A stretch of 64,000 nucleotides of DNA from Nocardioides alpinus (GCF_900112035.1 NZ_FOKC01000005.1:1-64000); one strand, 5' to 3'. Shown: positions 1 to 7,982, counted from the first letter of the stretch. Translations and numbers: made by a program. The notes: a model not told the origin generated them from the sequence alone.

Positions 1-7
1 CGCTAGG

Positions 8-32
8 TGTACCCGGCCATCAGGTTGGTAGC
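8..32 (+). repeat. Left terminal inverted repeat of the IS481 element
   Basis: This 25-bp repeat matches the reverse complement of 1058-1082 at about 20 positions: the outer 12 bases are identical and the mismatches cluster in the middle. The transposase stop codon (20-22) lies inside it, a common economy in compact insertion sequences. Confidence 0.92.
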
Positions 33-979
33 AGTCGGCTGATGGGTGGGTTGCCTCCGAGTGCGCTGTGGCGGCGTTCAGTGTTGTAGTGCTCGAGCCA
101 TGGCGCAAGGGCTGCGGTTCGGTCGTTGTTGCTGGTGAAGATCTGCCGGTAGGCCCACTCGGTGGCCAGGGTGCGGTTGAGGCGCTCGACCTTGCCGTTC
201 TGCCAGGGACAGTGGGGCTTGATGAACTTCTGGACGATGTCGTGATCGGCGCACACCTCGCGTAGCGACCACTTGTAGGCCCAGGCGTTGTCGGTCATCA
301 ACCGTTCGATCTGGGCGATGCCGTGGGCGGCGAAGTAGTCGATCGCGCGCTCGAGGAAGGCCGCGCAGGTCGTGCCCTTCTCGTCGGGCAGGACCTCGCT
401 GTAGGCCAGCCGGGAGTGGTCATCGACGAGCGAGTGGACGTAGTCGTAGCCGATCTTGACCTTGCGGTCGCGGTTGCCATCGGTGCGCCCGTGGACACGC
501 CAGCCGCCACCGTCGGGGATCTTGCCGAGCTTCTTCACGTCCATGTGGACCAGCTCGCCCGGCCGCTCGCGCTCGTAGCGCACGGCGGTCTGTTTCGAGG
601 ACCGGATCACATCACCAGTGATCGGGTCACACTCACGCAGATACGGCACGTCGTGGCGGCGCAGGATCCTCGACACCGTCCGCGCCGGCACACCAACTTT
701 CGCGGCCAGAACGTCGGGGCCGTCGCGAAACTCAGCGCGCGCTGCGAGGACCTTCTGCTCGACCTCATCGCTGGTCTTGGTGGGCATCGAGTGCGGACGC
801 GAAGAGCGGCTGATCAAACCGGCCTCGCCTTCGCTGTCGTGGCGATCGATCCACTTCTTCACACACTGGCGCGAGACACCCATCGCAGCAGCGATGTGGG
901 CCTGGGGCCAGCCAGCTTGATGGCGCTGGACGATCAGGCGACGACCGTGGACGGTGAGACGGGCATTACCGTGGGACAC
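20..979 (-). CDS. IS481-family DDE transposase
   Basis: This transposase cuts and joins the element's ends. The protein has an N-terminal helix-turn-helix for end recognition (region around AAAMGVSRQCVKKWIDRH) and an integrase-type RNase H core. Catalytic residues are the D of VHMDVKK, the D of MTDNAW and the E of NGKVERLN, the last two 34 residues apart as in DD35E enzymes. I chose the GTG at 979 (319 aa) because GGAGG lies five bases upstream and family members begin SHxNARLTxxGR. An in-frame ATG at 1024 would add 15 residues, has no ribosome site, and would fall inside the leader hairpin. The gene appears intact. Confidence 0.93.
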   Translation of the reverse strand: MSHGNARLTVHGRRLIVQRHQAGWPQAHIAAAMGVSRQCVKKWIDRHDSEGEAGLISRSSRPHSMPTKTSDEVEQKVLAARAEFRDGPDVLAAKVGVPARTVSRILRRHDVPYLRECDPITGDVIRSSKQTAVRYERERPGELVHMDVKKLGKIPDGGGWRVHGRTDGNRDRKVKIGYDYVHSLVDDHSRLAYSEVLPDEKGTTCAAFLERAIDYFAAHGIAQIERLMTDNAWAYKWSLREVCADHDIVQKFIKPHCPWQNGKVERLNRTLATEWAYRQIFTSNNDRTAALAPWLEHYNTERRHSALGGNPPISRLLPT

Positions 980-1036
980 GAGAACCTCCGGGTTGGAGTG
1001 GGCCTTAGACAAGCCACATCCCATCCGGAGGTTCTC
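980..1036 (-). promoter_or_regulatory. Leader hairpin burying the transposase ribosome-binding site
   Basis: The segments 980-991 and 1025-1036 form a perfect 12-bp inverted repeat with a 33-nt loop. In the transposase mRNA the 3' arm contains the GGAGG ribosome site and ends directly before the GTG start, so folding would block translation. Transcripts entering from outside the element would carry both arms. A promoter firing within the loop would give an open site. This matches the known way many insertion sequences shield themselves from read-through expression; its use here is inference. Confidence 0.6.
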
Positions 1037-1057
1037 ACTCGTTCAACCAGGCTCGCC

Positions 1058-1082
1058 GCTACCAATGTCGTGGCCGGGTACA
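1058..1082 (-). repeat. Right terminal inverted repeat of the IS481 element
   Basis: Partner of the repeat at 8-32. The second GCTAGG target copy (1083-1088) follows directly, and after it the sigma-factor reading frame resumes. Confidence 0.92.
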
Positions 1083-1083
1083 G

Positions 1084-2016
1084 CTAGGCGCCATCGACGA
1101 CGACCGCCTTCGGCTGCTCTTCACCTGCGCGCACCCGGCCCTCGCAACGGAGGCGCGCGTCGCCCTCACCCTGCGGATGGTGGGGGGCCTGACAGTGTCG
1201 GAGATCGCCCGGGCGTTCCTGGTGCCGGAGACCACGATGGCCCAGCGGATCACCCGCGCCAAGGCGAAGATCAAGGCCGCCCGCATCCCCTACCGGGTGC
1301 CCGAGGACGGGGACCTGGCCGCGCGGGTCGACGGGGTGCTGGCGGTGCTCTACCTGGTGTTCAACGAGGGCTACCTGGCGAGCAGCGCCGACGCCGACCC
1401 GGTGCGTGCGGACCTGACCGCCGAGGCCGTACGCCTCACCCGCCTCGTGCACGAGCTCATGCCCGACGACGGAGAGGTCGTCGGGCTGCTGGCGCTGATG
1501 CTGCTCACCGAGGCGCGCCGCGGCGCCCGGGTCTCGGCCCACGGCGAGCTGGTGACCCTCGACCAGCAGGACCGGGGCGCGTGGGACCGAGCGTTGATCG
1601 AGGAGGGGCACGCGCTCGTCCAGGAGCGGCTCGCCTCCGGCCTGCCGCCCGGGCGCTACCAGGTCCTCGCCGCCGTCAACGCCGTCCACACCGACGCGGG
1701 TGACGCCCGCGACACCGACTGGCCCCAGGTGGTGGCGCTGTACGACCAGCTCACCCGTCTCGACCCGTCCCCTGTGGTGGCGCTCAACCGGGCGATAGCC
1801 GTGGCCGAGCTCGACGGCCCGCAGGTCGCGCTCGCGCTCGTCGAGGAGCTCCCGCTCGACGGCTACCACGCCTTCCACGCCACGCGAGCCGACCTGCTGC
1901 GCCGGCTAGGCCGCAGCGCGCACGCGCGGGCGGCGTACGACCGGGCGATCGAGCTGGCCGGCAACACCGCCGAAGCGGCCTACCTCACTCGCCGGCGTGA
2001 CGAGCTCGGACCCTGA
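1084..2016 (+). pseudogene. ECF42-type sigma factor, 3' fragment cut off by the IS481 element
   Basis: The frame resumes straight after the element with LGAIDDDRLRLLFTCAHP and continues through the sigma region-4 helix-turn-helix (GLTVSEIARAFLVPETTMAQR) and the long C-terminal TPR-like extension (AVLYLVFNEGY) typical of ECF42 factors. The N-terminal part with region 2, which binds the -10 element and core polymerase, lies left of the window beyond the insertion. An internal ATG at 1177 could start a 279-aa peptide, but it would lack region 2. A second, intact member of the same family is at 43936-45168. The gene is probably inactive in this strain unless the element excises. Confidence 0.85.
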
Positions 2017-2052
2017 CGAGGCGGTCACCGGGCGGCTGGGAGGATCGACGCC

Positions 2053-2781
2053 GTGACCGCCCCCCGCCGCCCCGGCCTGCTGACCGATCTCGGTGCGGCG
2101 GCGCTGACCCTGGTCCTGGTGGCCATCGCGGGGTGGCTCGGCTTCTGGCAGTACGACGCGTGGCAGGCGAGCCGCGACGCCGAGGCACGCGACCTCACCG
2201 CCCTCGCGCCCGTCCCGCTGTCCGACGTGATGGGCAACGACGACCCGTTCCCGGGCAACGACCTCGGCCGTCCGGTCGAGGCGAGCGGCGACTGGCTCGA
2301 CGGTGGCTTCTGGGTCGCGGACCGCGAGATGGGCGGCGAGCCGGGCTTCTGGGCCGTCGCCCCGCTGCAGGTCGGCGATGCCGCCGTGCTCGTCGTACGC
2401 GGGTGGGCACCCGAACCCGACTCCGACCTGCTCGCCGCGAGCGGGCCCGCCGACGTGACCGGGTGGCTGCAGGCCCCCGAGGGCAGCCTGGTCACCGACG
2501 AGGATCCCGGCGACGACGTGTTCCCCGAGATCCGGGTGGCTGACGCGGTGCAGCGCGTCGACGTCGACCTCTACTCCGCCTACCTCATCGCGCAGGACCC
2601 CGCTCCGGGCCTGGAGGCGGCCGAGCTCGCGGCGCTCCCTGAGCCCAGCCGCTCCACCGGGATCCGCAACCTGCTCTACGCCTTCGAGTGGTGGGTCTTC
2701 GGTGGGTTCGCGGCCTTCATCTGGTGGCGCTGGCGACGCGACGCGACGGCACCCGAGGTGGCCTCACCGATCGCGGGATAG
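2053..2781 (+). CDS. SURF1-family cytochrome oxidase assembly protein
   Basis: SURF1 proteins help assemble the haem a/CuB centre of aa3-type cytochrome c oxidase in the membrane. The 242-aa protein has the family plan: an N-terminal membrane helix (about 15-33) running into GWLGFWQYDAW, a periplasmic domain with VVRGWAPEPDSD, and a C-terminal membrane helix (around FEWWVFGGFAAFIWWRW). The GTG start follows GGGAGG. The next gene is DUF3817, a pairing I know from other actinobacteria. It was not co-transcribed with the broken sigma gene by necessity, since 36 bases separate them. Confidence 0.86.
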   Translation: MTAPRRPGLLTDLGAAALTLVLVAIAGWLGFWQYDAWQASRDAEARDLTALAPVPLSDVMGNDDPFPGNDLGRPVEASGDWLDGGFWVADREMGGEPGFWAVAPLQVGDAAVLVVRGWAPEPDSDLLAASGPADVTGWLQAPEGSLVTDEDPGDDVFPEIRVADAVQRVDVDLYSAYLIAQDPAPGLEAAELAALPEPSRSTGIRNLLYAFEWWVFGGFAAFIWWRWRRDATAPEVASPIAG

Positions 2782-2805
2782 GCGGTGCCCGATACCTTGG
2801 GCGCC

Positions 2806-3186
2806 GTGTCCCGCAACCTCACCGCCTACCGCGTCATGGCCACCATCGTCGGCGTCCTGCTCGTGGTGCTCATCCTGGTCGGCGTCCCGCTGGCCAACTT
2901 CGACGGCACGTCGATGTGGGGGGTCTTCGACAGCACCCCGTCGTGGGTGACGCCCGGCTCCGACATCAACCAGCTCGGCGAGGCGATCACCACCTACCTC
3001 GGTGTCGCGCACGGCTGGCTCTACATGATCTTCCTGCTCAGCGCCTTCGCGCTCTCGCGCCGTGCCGGCTGGGACCTGCCCTTCACCCTCGTGACGCTGG
3101 TGTGCGGCACGATCCCGGTCCTGTCCTTCTGGGCCGAGCACCGCGCGACGCAGCGGGTGCGCGCGGAGCACCCCGAGGTGACCTAG
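2806..3186 (+). CDS. DUF3817 integral membrane protein
   Basis: This small membrane protein of unknown function (126 aa from this start) has a first helix around YRVMATIVGVLLVVLILVGV, a central helix with GVAHGWLYMIFLLSAF, and the family end signature CGTIPVLSFWAEHR. I chose GTG 2806 because TACCTT (2793-2798) lies exactly 7 nt upstream, the spacing of a leaderless -10 element. GTG 2785 would add seven residues and has no ribosome site. It follows SURF1 closely and may have its own promoter inside the gap. Confidence 0.82.
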   Translation: MSRNLTAYRVMATIVGVLLVVLILVGVPLANFDGTSMWGVFDSTPSWVTPGSDINQLGEAITTYLGVAHGWLYMIFLLSAFALSRRAGWDLPFTLVTLVCGTIPVLSFWAEHRATQRVRAEHPEVT

Positions 3187-3200
3187 ACCGGCGCATCCCG

Positions 3201-3238
3201 GGTCTCGTGACGGGACTTCGTCCCTCCTCGACCAGCGG
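3201..3238 (+). repeat. Interspersed repeat, diverged single copy
   Basis: The segment runs GGTCTCGTGACGGGACTTCG and continues to CTCGACCAGCGG. It aligns along its length with the copy at 59194-59231, including the small GGGAC-TTC-GTCCC hairpin in the middle. It lies between DUF3817 and the patatin gene, directly upstream of the latter's predicted -10 hexamer (3245-3250). Confidence 0.75.
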
Positions 3239-3256
3239 GCGCCCTAGGCTCCGTCC

Positions 3257-4108
3257 ATGGAGACTGCGTTCGTCCTCGGCGGCGGCGGCGTCCTCGGCGC
3301 CGTCGAGGTCGGCATGCTGCGCGCGCTGCTCGAGCGCGGCATCGTGCCCGACCTGGTCCTCGGCACCAGCGTCGGCGCGCTCAACGGTGCGATCGTCGCG
3401 GCGCAGCCCGACCTGTCGGTGATCGACCGGCTCACCGAGCTGTGGGTCGCGACGGCGCAGAGCCGTGACGTCTACGGCGACAACCCGCTGCGTACGGTCC
3501 GCCGGGCCGTCTCCACGGGCACCCACATCTACTCCTCGGCTCCGCTGCGGCAGCGGCTCACCGACGAGCTCGGCGACACCCGCTTCGAGGACCTGCCCGT
3601 GCGCCTGGAGGTCTGCGCGGCCAGCATCGAGCGGGCCGCCGAGCACTGGTTCACCTCCGGTCCGATCGTGCCGGCGATCCTGGCCAGCGCCGCCGTGCCG
3701 GGTCTGCTGCCGCCGGCCGAGATCGACGGCGAGCACTTCCTCGACGGCGGCCTGGTCAACTCGATCCCGGTCAGCCGCGCGGTCGAGCTCGGCGCGACGC
3801 GGATCTTCGTGCTGCAGGTCGGTCGCATCGACCGCCCGCTCAAGGCCCCGACCAAGCCGTGGGAGGTCGCGCGGGTCAGCTTCGAGGTGGCCCGCCGGCA
3901 CCGTTTCATGCGTGACATGGCGACCATCCCCGACGGGGTCGAGGCGCACGTCCTTCCGGCCGGCGGCACCTCCGCCAAGGACGACTCGCTGCGCGCCCAC
4001 CGCGACTTCGGCGGCGTACAGGCCCGCATCGACGGCTCGTACGACGCCTCCCGGGCGTTCCTGCGCGAGGTCCTCGGCGACTCCGACGAGGCGGACCCGC
4101 AGCCGTGA
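3257..4108 (+). CDS. Patatin-like phospholipase
   Basis: A 283-aa serine lipid hydrolase of the bacterial patatin/RssA class. The oxyanion loop is LGGGGVLGAVEVG, the nucleophile elbow is GTSVG (serine near residue 40), and the dyad aspartate sits in FLDGGLVNSIP. No signal peptide or membrane helix is present, so it is cytosolic or peripheral. The ATG lies 6 nt after TAGGCT (3245-3250) with no Shine-Dalgarno, suggesting a leaderless transcript. It overlaps the following acyltransferase gene by 4 bp, so a deacylation/reacylation pair acting on membrane lipids is plausible. The substrate cannot be read from the sequence. Confidence 0.88.
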   Translation: METAFVLGGGGVLGAVEVGMLRALLERGIVPDLVLGTSVGALNGAIVAAQPDLSVIDRLTELWVATAQSRDVYGDNPLRTVRRAVSTGTHIYSSAPLRQRLTDELGDTRFEDLPVRLEVCAASIERAAEHWFTSGPIVPAILASAAVPGLLPPAEIDGEHFLDGGLVNSIPVSRAVELGATRIFVLQVGRIDRPLKAPTKPWEVARVSFEVARRHRFMRDMATIPDGVEAHVLPAGGTSAKDDSLRAHRDFGGVQARIDGSYDASRAFLREVLGDSDEADPQP

Positions 4109-5118
4109 GCACGGCACTGGTCTGGGCCCTGCGGCGGCTGGTCGTCGCGCCGGCCGTGATCGGCCTGACCGTCGTGCTGTGGGTGACGATGCCGCTCTGG
4201 CTGATCGGCGCTGCCGCGCTGTCGCCGCTGCTGCCCGGACGGCTCCGCGCGCTGCGGCTGCTGTGGGTCTTCGTCGTCTACCTGAGCTTCGAGACGCTGC
4301 TCCTCGCGGTGCTGCTGGGCCTGTGGCTGGCCAGCGGCTTCGGGTGGAGGATCCGGTCCCCCTACTTCGCCGGCATCCACTACGACCTGCTGCAGGGCAC
4401 GCTGATCGCGTTCTTCCGCGAAGCCCGGAGGGTGCTGGCGCTGCGGATCCATACGGACGGCCCGCACCCGAGGCGCATCCCTGACGGGCCGGTGATCGTG
4501 ATGTGCCGCCACGCGGGGCCGGGCGACTCGTTCATCCTCATGTACGCCCTGCTGCACTGGTACCACCGCGAGCCCCGGGTGGTCCTCAAGAACACCCTCG
4601 CCTGGGACCCGGTGATCGACGTGGTCCTGCGACGGATCCCGGCACGCTTCATCTCGCCCAACCCCGCGGCCGGTGAGGACCTCGAGTCGCAGATCAAGGC
4701 GCTGGCCACAGGCCTCGACCACAACGACGCCTTCGTGATCTTCCCCGAGGGCGGCAACTTCACCGCCGGGCGTCGGGACAAGGGGATCGCCCGGCTCCGC
4801 AAGCTCGGCCTCGAGCGGATGGCGGTGCGAGCCGAGGAGATGATCCACGTGCTGGCACCCCGACCCGGCGGCGTGCTCGCCGCGCTGGAGGCCGCACCCG
4901 ACGCCGACGTGCTGGTGGTCGCGCACACCGGGCTCGACCACCTCGTGACCGTCAGCGACCTGTGGCGCTCGCTGCCGATGGACAAGACGATCACCATGCG
5001 GTGGTGGGAGGTCTCGCGCGCCGAGATCCCCCAGGACCGCGAGGAGCGGATCGAGTGGCTCTACGGCTGGTGGGAACAGGTCGACGGGTGGATCGCGGAG
5101 AACCGCGTCGACGTGTGA
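4105..5118 (+). CDS. PlsC-like 1-acyl-glycerol-3-phosphate acyltransferase family protein
   Basis: The protein (337 aa) has two hydrophobic N-terminal segments (about 8-35 and 55-80) and then a PlsC fold. The HX4D catalytic motif is HAGPGD, and the acceptor-binding block is IFPEGGNFT. These enzymes move acyl chains onto lysophosphatidate or related lipids at the inner membrane face. Its GTG start overlaps the patatin stop (GTGA), so the two are translationally coupled. It is longer than a minimal PlsC because of the membrane extension. The acceptor is unknown. Confidence 0.82.
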   Translation: MSTALVWALRRLVVAPAVIGLTVVLWVTMPLWLIGAAALSPLLPGRLRALRLLWVFVVYLSFETLLLAVLLGLWLASGFGWRIRSPYFAGIHYDLLQGTLIAFFREARRVLALRIHTDGPHPRRIPDGPVIVMCRHAGPGDSFILMYALLHWYHREPRVVLKNTLAWDPVIDVVLRRIPARFISPNPAAGEDLESQIKALATGLDHNDAFVIFPEGGNFTAGRRDKGIARLRKLGLERMAVRAEEMIHVLAPRPGGVLAALEAAPDADVLVVAHTGLDHLVTVSDLWRSLPMDKTITMRWWEVSRAEIPQDREERIEWLYGWWEQVDGWIAENRVDV

Positions 5119-5134
5119 GCGGTGCCTGAACGAC

Positions 5135-5196
5135 CTTCGGGCGGTGCCCCAGCCGCAGTTCCGGCGTACGGAGTGTGGTGGGGACACCGCCCGAAG
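5135..5196. terminator. Bidirectional hairpin between convergent genes
   Basis: CTTCGGGCGGTG (5135-5146) pairs perfectly with CACCGCCCGAAG (5185-5196), and four more G-C pairs follow after a one-base bulge. It lies between the plus-strand acyltransferase stop (5118) and the minus-strand stop at 5215. There is no U-tract, as usual in GC-rich actinobacteria. Confidence 0.6.
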
Positions 5197-5214
5197 CAGG
5201 TGTCGCGGGGGGAG

Positions 5215-6006
5215 CTACTTCTTGTGCGGCACGTCGTCGATGTCGATGATCTCCGCGGGCTCGTCGGGCGTGGTGGCCTCGTGGGCTCCCTCGACCGAGT
5301 CGCTGATCGCCTCGCCGGGGGCGCCGCCACCGATGTCGTCGGTGGACGGCGGGTCGACGGTCACGACGTCGTCGGCGCTGACGTCGTCCGGCAGCGGGTC
5401 GGTGAGCGGGTCACCGGTGACCGGTACGGACGTGGTGGCCGGCGTGACCGGTGCAGCCGCGGCTGCGGGGGTCGACGACCTGGGCGGTGCGGGCGGGACG
5501 TAGGTGGACTGCCAGTTGGCGCCCTCGTCCTGCTTGGAGCGCAGCTTGCTGAAGACGACGCCGCCGACGGCCAGGAGGCCGGTGACCAGCAGGAACTTCT
5601 TGAGCTTGCTGCCCTGGGGCTCGGGCTCGACGCCCCTCAGCTCGTTGACCTTGGCCGTGGCCAGGTCGCGGCTCGCGGACGCCTTCTCCGCGGCGAGCGC
5701 AGCGCCGACCGACGCCTTGTCAGCGGCGGTGGCCCGGGCCTCGGCCAGGATCGGGGCGGCCTTCTCACGGGCCTCGGTGGCCATCTCGGCCGCGAACGCG
5801 GCACCCACGGCCGCCTTCTCCGCGGCGAGGGCTCGGCCCTCGGCGATCAGGGGGGTGGCCTTGTCGCGGGCGTCGGCGAGAGCGGGTCCGGCCTTCTCCA
5901 CCGTCTGCTCCCACGCCGACTCCAGCGGGGGGAGAACGGTCTCCGAGAGCTGCTCGACGTAGTCGTGGGCGCGGTCCATGTAGGACTTCTTGCGGCCGAA
6001 AGGCAT
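5215..6006 (-). CDS. Alanine/lysine-rich coiled-coil membrane protein, unknown function
   Basis: I do not recognise this 263-aa protein by name. It begins MPFGRKKSYMDRAHDYVEQL. Residues about 20-125 are amphipathic helix with a loose repeat (A.EKAxVGAAxAAExA, three rounds), then comes one membrane helix (LKKFLLVTGLLAVGGVVFSK), and the C-terminal 100 residues are acidic, Pro/Ala/Asp-rich and probably disordered, ending DVPHKK. The layout resembles actinobacterial YtxH/DUF5324-type envelope proteins. AGGAGG precedes the ATG. It diverges from ppiA. Confidence 0.7.
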   Translation of the reverse strand: MPFGRKKSYMDRAHDYVEQLSETVLPPLESAWEQTVEKAGPALADARDKATPLIAEGRALAAEKAAVGAAFAAEMATEAREKAAPILAEARATAADKASVGAALAAEKASASRDLATAKVNELRGVEPEPQGSKLKKFLLVTGLLAVGGVVFSKLRSKQDEGANWQSTYVPPAPPRSSTPAAAAAPVTPATTSVPVTGDPLTDPLPDDVSADDVVTVDPPSTDDIGGGAPGEAISDSVEGAHEATTPDEPAEIIDIDDVPHKK

Positions 6007-6169
6007 GGGTGACCTCCTCTTTCAGTGTGACTCCATCTCACCATGCCCACCCTGAGCCGAACAGCCCCGTCCGGGTGAGGGACGGGCGAGAGGCGGGCGA
6101 GGGGTCGCCTGTGGGTCCCGCGTGGCAGGATCGAGGCGCACACAAGACATACATCTGAGAGGCACTCCC

Positions 6170-6682
6170 ATGGCCGACCTGAAGGCGACCCTGAAGACCA
6201 ACCGGGGCGACATCGTCATCAACCTCCTTCCCAACCACGCCCCCGAGACCGTCGAGAACTTCGTCGGCCTCGCCGAGGGCACCAAGGACTACCGCGACGA
6301 CGCGGGTCGCAGCGGCGAGAAGTACTACGACGGCCTCGGCTTCCACCGGGTCATCGAGGGCTTCATGATCCAGGGCGGCTGCCCGCTGGGCACCGGCACC
6401 GGTGGCCCGGGCTACACGTTCAAGGACGAGATCCACCCCGAGCTCGTCTTCGACAAGCCCTACCTGCTCGCGATGGCCAACGCCGGGCCCGGCACCAACG
6501 GCTCGCAGTTCTTCATCACCCTGGGCGCCACCCCGTGGCTCAACCGCAAGCACACGATCTTCGGTGAGGTCGCCGACCAGGCCGGCCGCGACGTCGTGGA
6601 CGCCATCGGCACCACCGCGACCGGTGCGATGGACCGTCCGTCCGAGCCCGTGGTGATCGAGTCCGTCACCGTCGAGCGCTGA
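6170..6682 (+). CDS. ppiA: Cyclophilin-type peptidyl-prolyl cis-trans isomerase
   Basis: This 170-aa single-domain cyclophilin catalyses proline isomerisation in the cytosol; no signal peptide is seen. Catalytic and binding residues are visible in FHRVIEGFMIQGG (the Arg), MANAGPGTNGSQFFIT and HTIFGEV. I start at ATG 6170 with GAGAGG upstream; an earlier in-frame ATG at 6122 has neither homology nor a ribosome site. In Mycobacterium and Streptomyces the same gene sits at the edge of the origin-proximal cell-division cluster, and that order is kept here. Confidence 0.93.
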   Translation: MADLKATLKTNRGDIVINLLPNHAPETVENFVGLAEGTKDYRDDAGRSGEKYYDGLGFHRVIEGFMIQGGCPLGTGTGGPGYTFKDEIHPELVFDKPYLLAMANAGPGTNGSQFFITLGATPWLNRKHTIFGEVADQAGRDVVDAIGTTATGAMDRPSEPVVIESVTVER

Positions 6683-6723
6683 CCGGTCCCTGACCGTCGC
6701 GATCGAATGACCCACAGCCGCCG

Positions 6724-7677
6724 ATGACCCAGCCGTCCGACGGCCAGGCCGCGACCGGGGTGCCGACCTGTTATCGGCACCCCGATCGCGAGACCTGGAT
6801 CCGCTGCCAGCGTTGCGACAAGTCGATCTGCCCCGACTGCATGCGTGACGCGGCCGTGGGCTTCCAGTGCCCCGACTGCGTCAAGCAGGCCAACAAGGGC
6901 TCGCGCCAGAACCGCGCCATGTACGGCGGCGAGCGCAGCGCCGACCCGCGCCTGACGTCGTACGTCCTGATCGGCATCAACGCGGTCATCTGGCTCGCGA
7001 TCGCCGCCACCGGCGGGCGGTTGTCCCGCGTCGTCGACCTGCTGGCCCTCGCGCCGGTCGGTCGCTGCGGCTCGACGTCGACCCCCAGCCAGTACTACCC
7101 CGGCATCTCCGACTCCCGCGTCTGCGAGACGCTCACCTCGGGGGACGGCGTCTGGCACGCGGGCGTCGCCGACGGTGCCTGGTGGCAGCTCGTCACGAGT
7201 GCGTTCACCCACGTGGAGATCTGGCACGTGGCGATGAACATGTTCGCCCTGTTCGTCTTCGGCCCGGCGCTCGAGGGCATCGTCGGTCGGGCCCGCTTCC
7301 TCGCGGTCTACCTCGTCAGCGCCCTCGCCTCGTCGGTGATGGTGCTCTTCCTCGCCAGCCCCGACTCCAGCACCGTCGGTGCCTCGGGCGCCCTCTTCGG
7401 CCTCCTCGGTGCCCTGCTGGTCACCGCCAAGAAGGCCCGGCTCAACTCGCAGTGGCTCATGCAGAACCTCGTCATCGGCGTCGTGATCACCGTCGTCGGC
7501 TGGCGGCTCATCTCCTGGCAGGGCCACCTCGGCGGCTTCCTCGGAGGTGTCGCGACCGCGGCGATCATCGCCTACGCCCCGAAGTCCAGCCGCTCGATCG
7601 TCCAGTGGGCCGGCGTCGGACTGCTCACGGTCGTGCTGCTGGCGCTCGCCGTCGTGCGCGTCGGCGCCCTCGTCTGA
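6724..7677 (+). CDS. Rhomboid-family intramembrane serine protease with N-terminal zinc finger
   Basis: The 317-aa protein starts with a B-box-like zinc finger (CYRHPDRETWIRCQRC, CPDC, CPDC within residues 18-60). Six or so membrane helices follow. The rhomboid catalytic serine is in GASGALFG and the histidine in WQGHLGGFLGG; the loop-1 WR-type region is DGAWWQLVTSAFTH. Rhomboids cleave transmembrane substrates inside the bilayer. A zinc-finger/rhomboid next to ppiA and crgA is a standard actinobacterial arrangement, but the physiological substrate is unknown. Confidence 0.9.
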   Translation: MTQPSDGQAATGVPTCYRHPDRETWIRCQRCDKSICPDCMRDAAVGFQCPDCVKQANKGSRQNRAMYGGERSADPRLTSYVLIGINAVIWLAIAATGGRLSRVVDLLALAPVGRCGSTSTPSQYYPGISDSRVCETLTSGDGVWHAGVADGAWWQLVTSAFTHVEIWHVAMNMFALFVFGPALEGIVGRARFLAVYLVSALASSVMVLFLASPDSSTVGASGALFGLLGALLVTAKKARLNSQWLMQNLVIGVVITVVGWRLISWQGHLGGFLGGVATAAIIAYAPKSSRSIVQWAGVGLLTVVLLALAVVRVGALV

Positions 7678-7689
7678 CCCATCACCTGC

Positions 7690-7728
7690 AGCCCCCGCCC
7701 CGCGTCGTACGACGTGGTGGCGGGGGCT
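7690..7728 (+). terminator. Rhomboid gene terminator hairpin
   Basis: AGCCCCCGCC (7690-7699) pairs perfectly with GGCGGGGGCT (7719-7728). The loop itself contains the palindrome CGTCGTACGACG. It starts 12 bases after the rhomboid stop and is followed by TGTTGGG. Confidence 0.75.
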
Positions 7729-7734
7729 GTTGGG

Positions 7735-7802
7735 TTACCCACAGCTGTGCACACACCTGTGGATAACTACACGCGTGTAATTCTCCACAGGAGTTCTCCA
7801 CA
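7735..7802. other. Cluster of DnaA boxes in a convergent intergenic region
   Basis: Within 68 bp there are TTACCCACA (7735-7743), a perfect box on the minus strand read here as TGTGGATAA (7758-7766), and TTCTCCACA twice (7781-7789, 7794-7802). A degenerate TGTGGAAAT (7804-7812) follows. The rest of the 7678-7982 gap holds two terminator hairpins and no gene. Both flanking genes point inward, so promoter control by DnaA is unlikely. DnaA titration, a replication-linked site or an accessory origin element are possible. The usual origin (dnaA-dnaN) is not in the window. Confidence 0.65.
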
Positions 7803-7863
7803 GTGTGGAAATCCGAACGCCTGCGCGAGCGCCCCACGGACGACCGAGCGCCCCCGAAATCGA

Positions 7864-7923
7864 CTCGAGCGGTGAGAGAGACGCCTTCCCTTCCCCAGGA
7901 AGGCGCCTCACTCACCGCTCGAG
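7864..7923 (-). terminator. Two-part terminator hairpin downstream of crgA
   Basis: CTCGAGCGGTGAG (7864-7876) pairs perfectly with CTCACCGCTCGAG (7911-7923). An inner stem GCCTTCC/GGAAGGC (7883-7889, 7898-7904) extends it. It lies about 60 bases past the crgA stop on the minus strand. Confidence 0.7.
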
Positions 7924-7982
7924 GCCCAGGACACAGGCACTGCAGGTGAAGCGCAGGCACGCTCAGCGTGCCGAGGGAGAAC

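Larger units (their letters stand above)
8..1082 (-). mobile_element. IS481-family insertion sequence, complete, 1075 bp
   Basis: The element is bounded by 25-bp imperfect inverted repeats (8-32 and 1058-1082), both starting TGTACCCGGCCA and ending TTGGTAGC, and carries one DDE transposase gene. The hexamer GCTAGG lies directly outside both ends (2-7 and 1083-1088) and is read as the target-site duplication. The element interrupts an ECF sigma factor gene whose 3' part starts at once on the right. Ends, duplication and transposase all look undamaged, so the insertion may be recent and still mobile. Confidence 0.93.

Noticed and set aside
1177..2016. A functional sigma factor starting at the internal ATG
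   Set aside because: It would lack region 2, which is essential for core binding and -10 recognition; the frame is continuous back to the IS481 insertion point, so it is a fragment.
7735..7802. The chromosomal replication origin itself
   Set aside because: Only four to five DnaA boxes are present, without an AT-rich unwinding region and without dnaA or dnaN beside it. I keep it as a DnaA-box cluster only.
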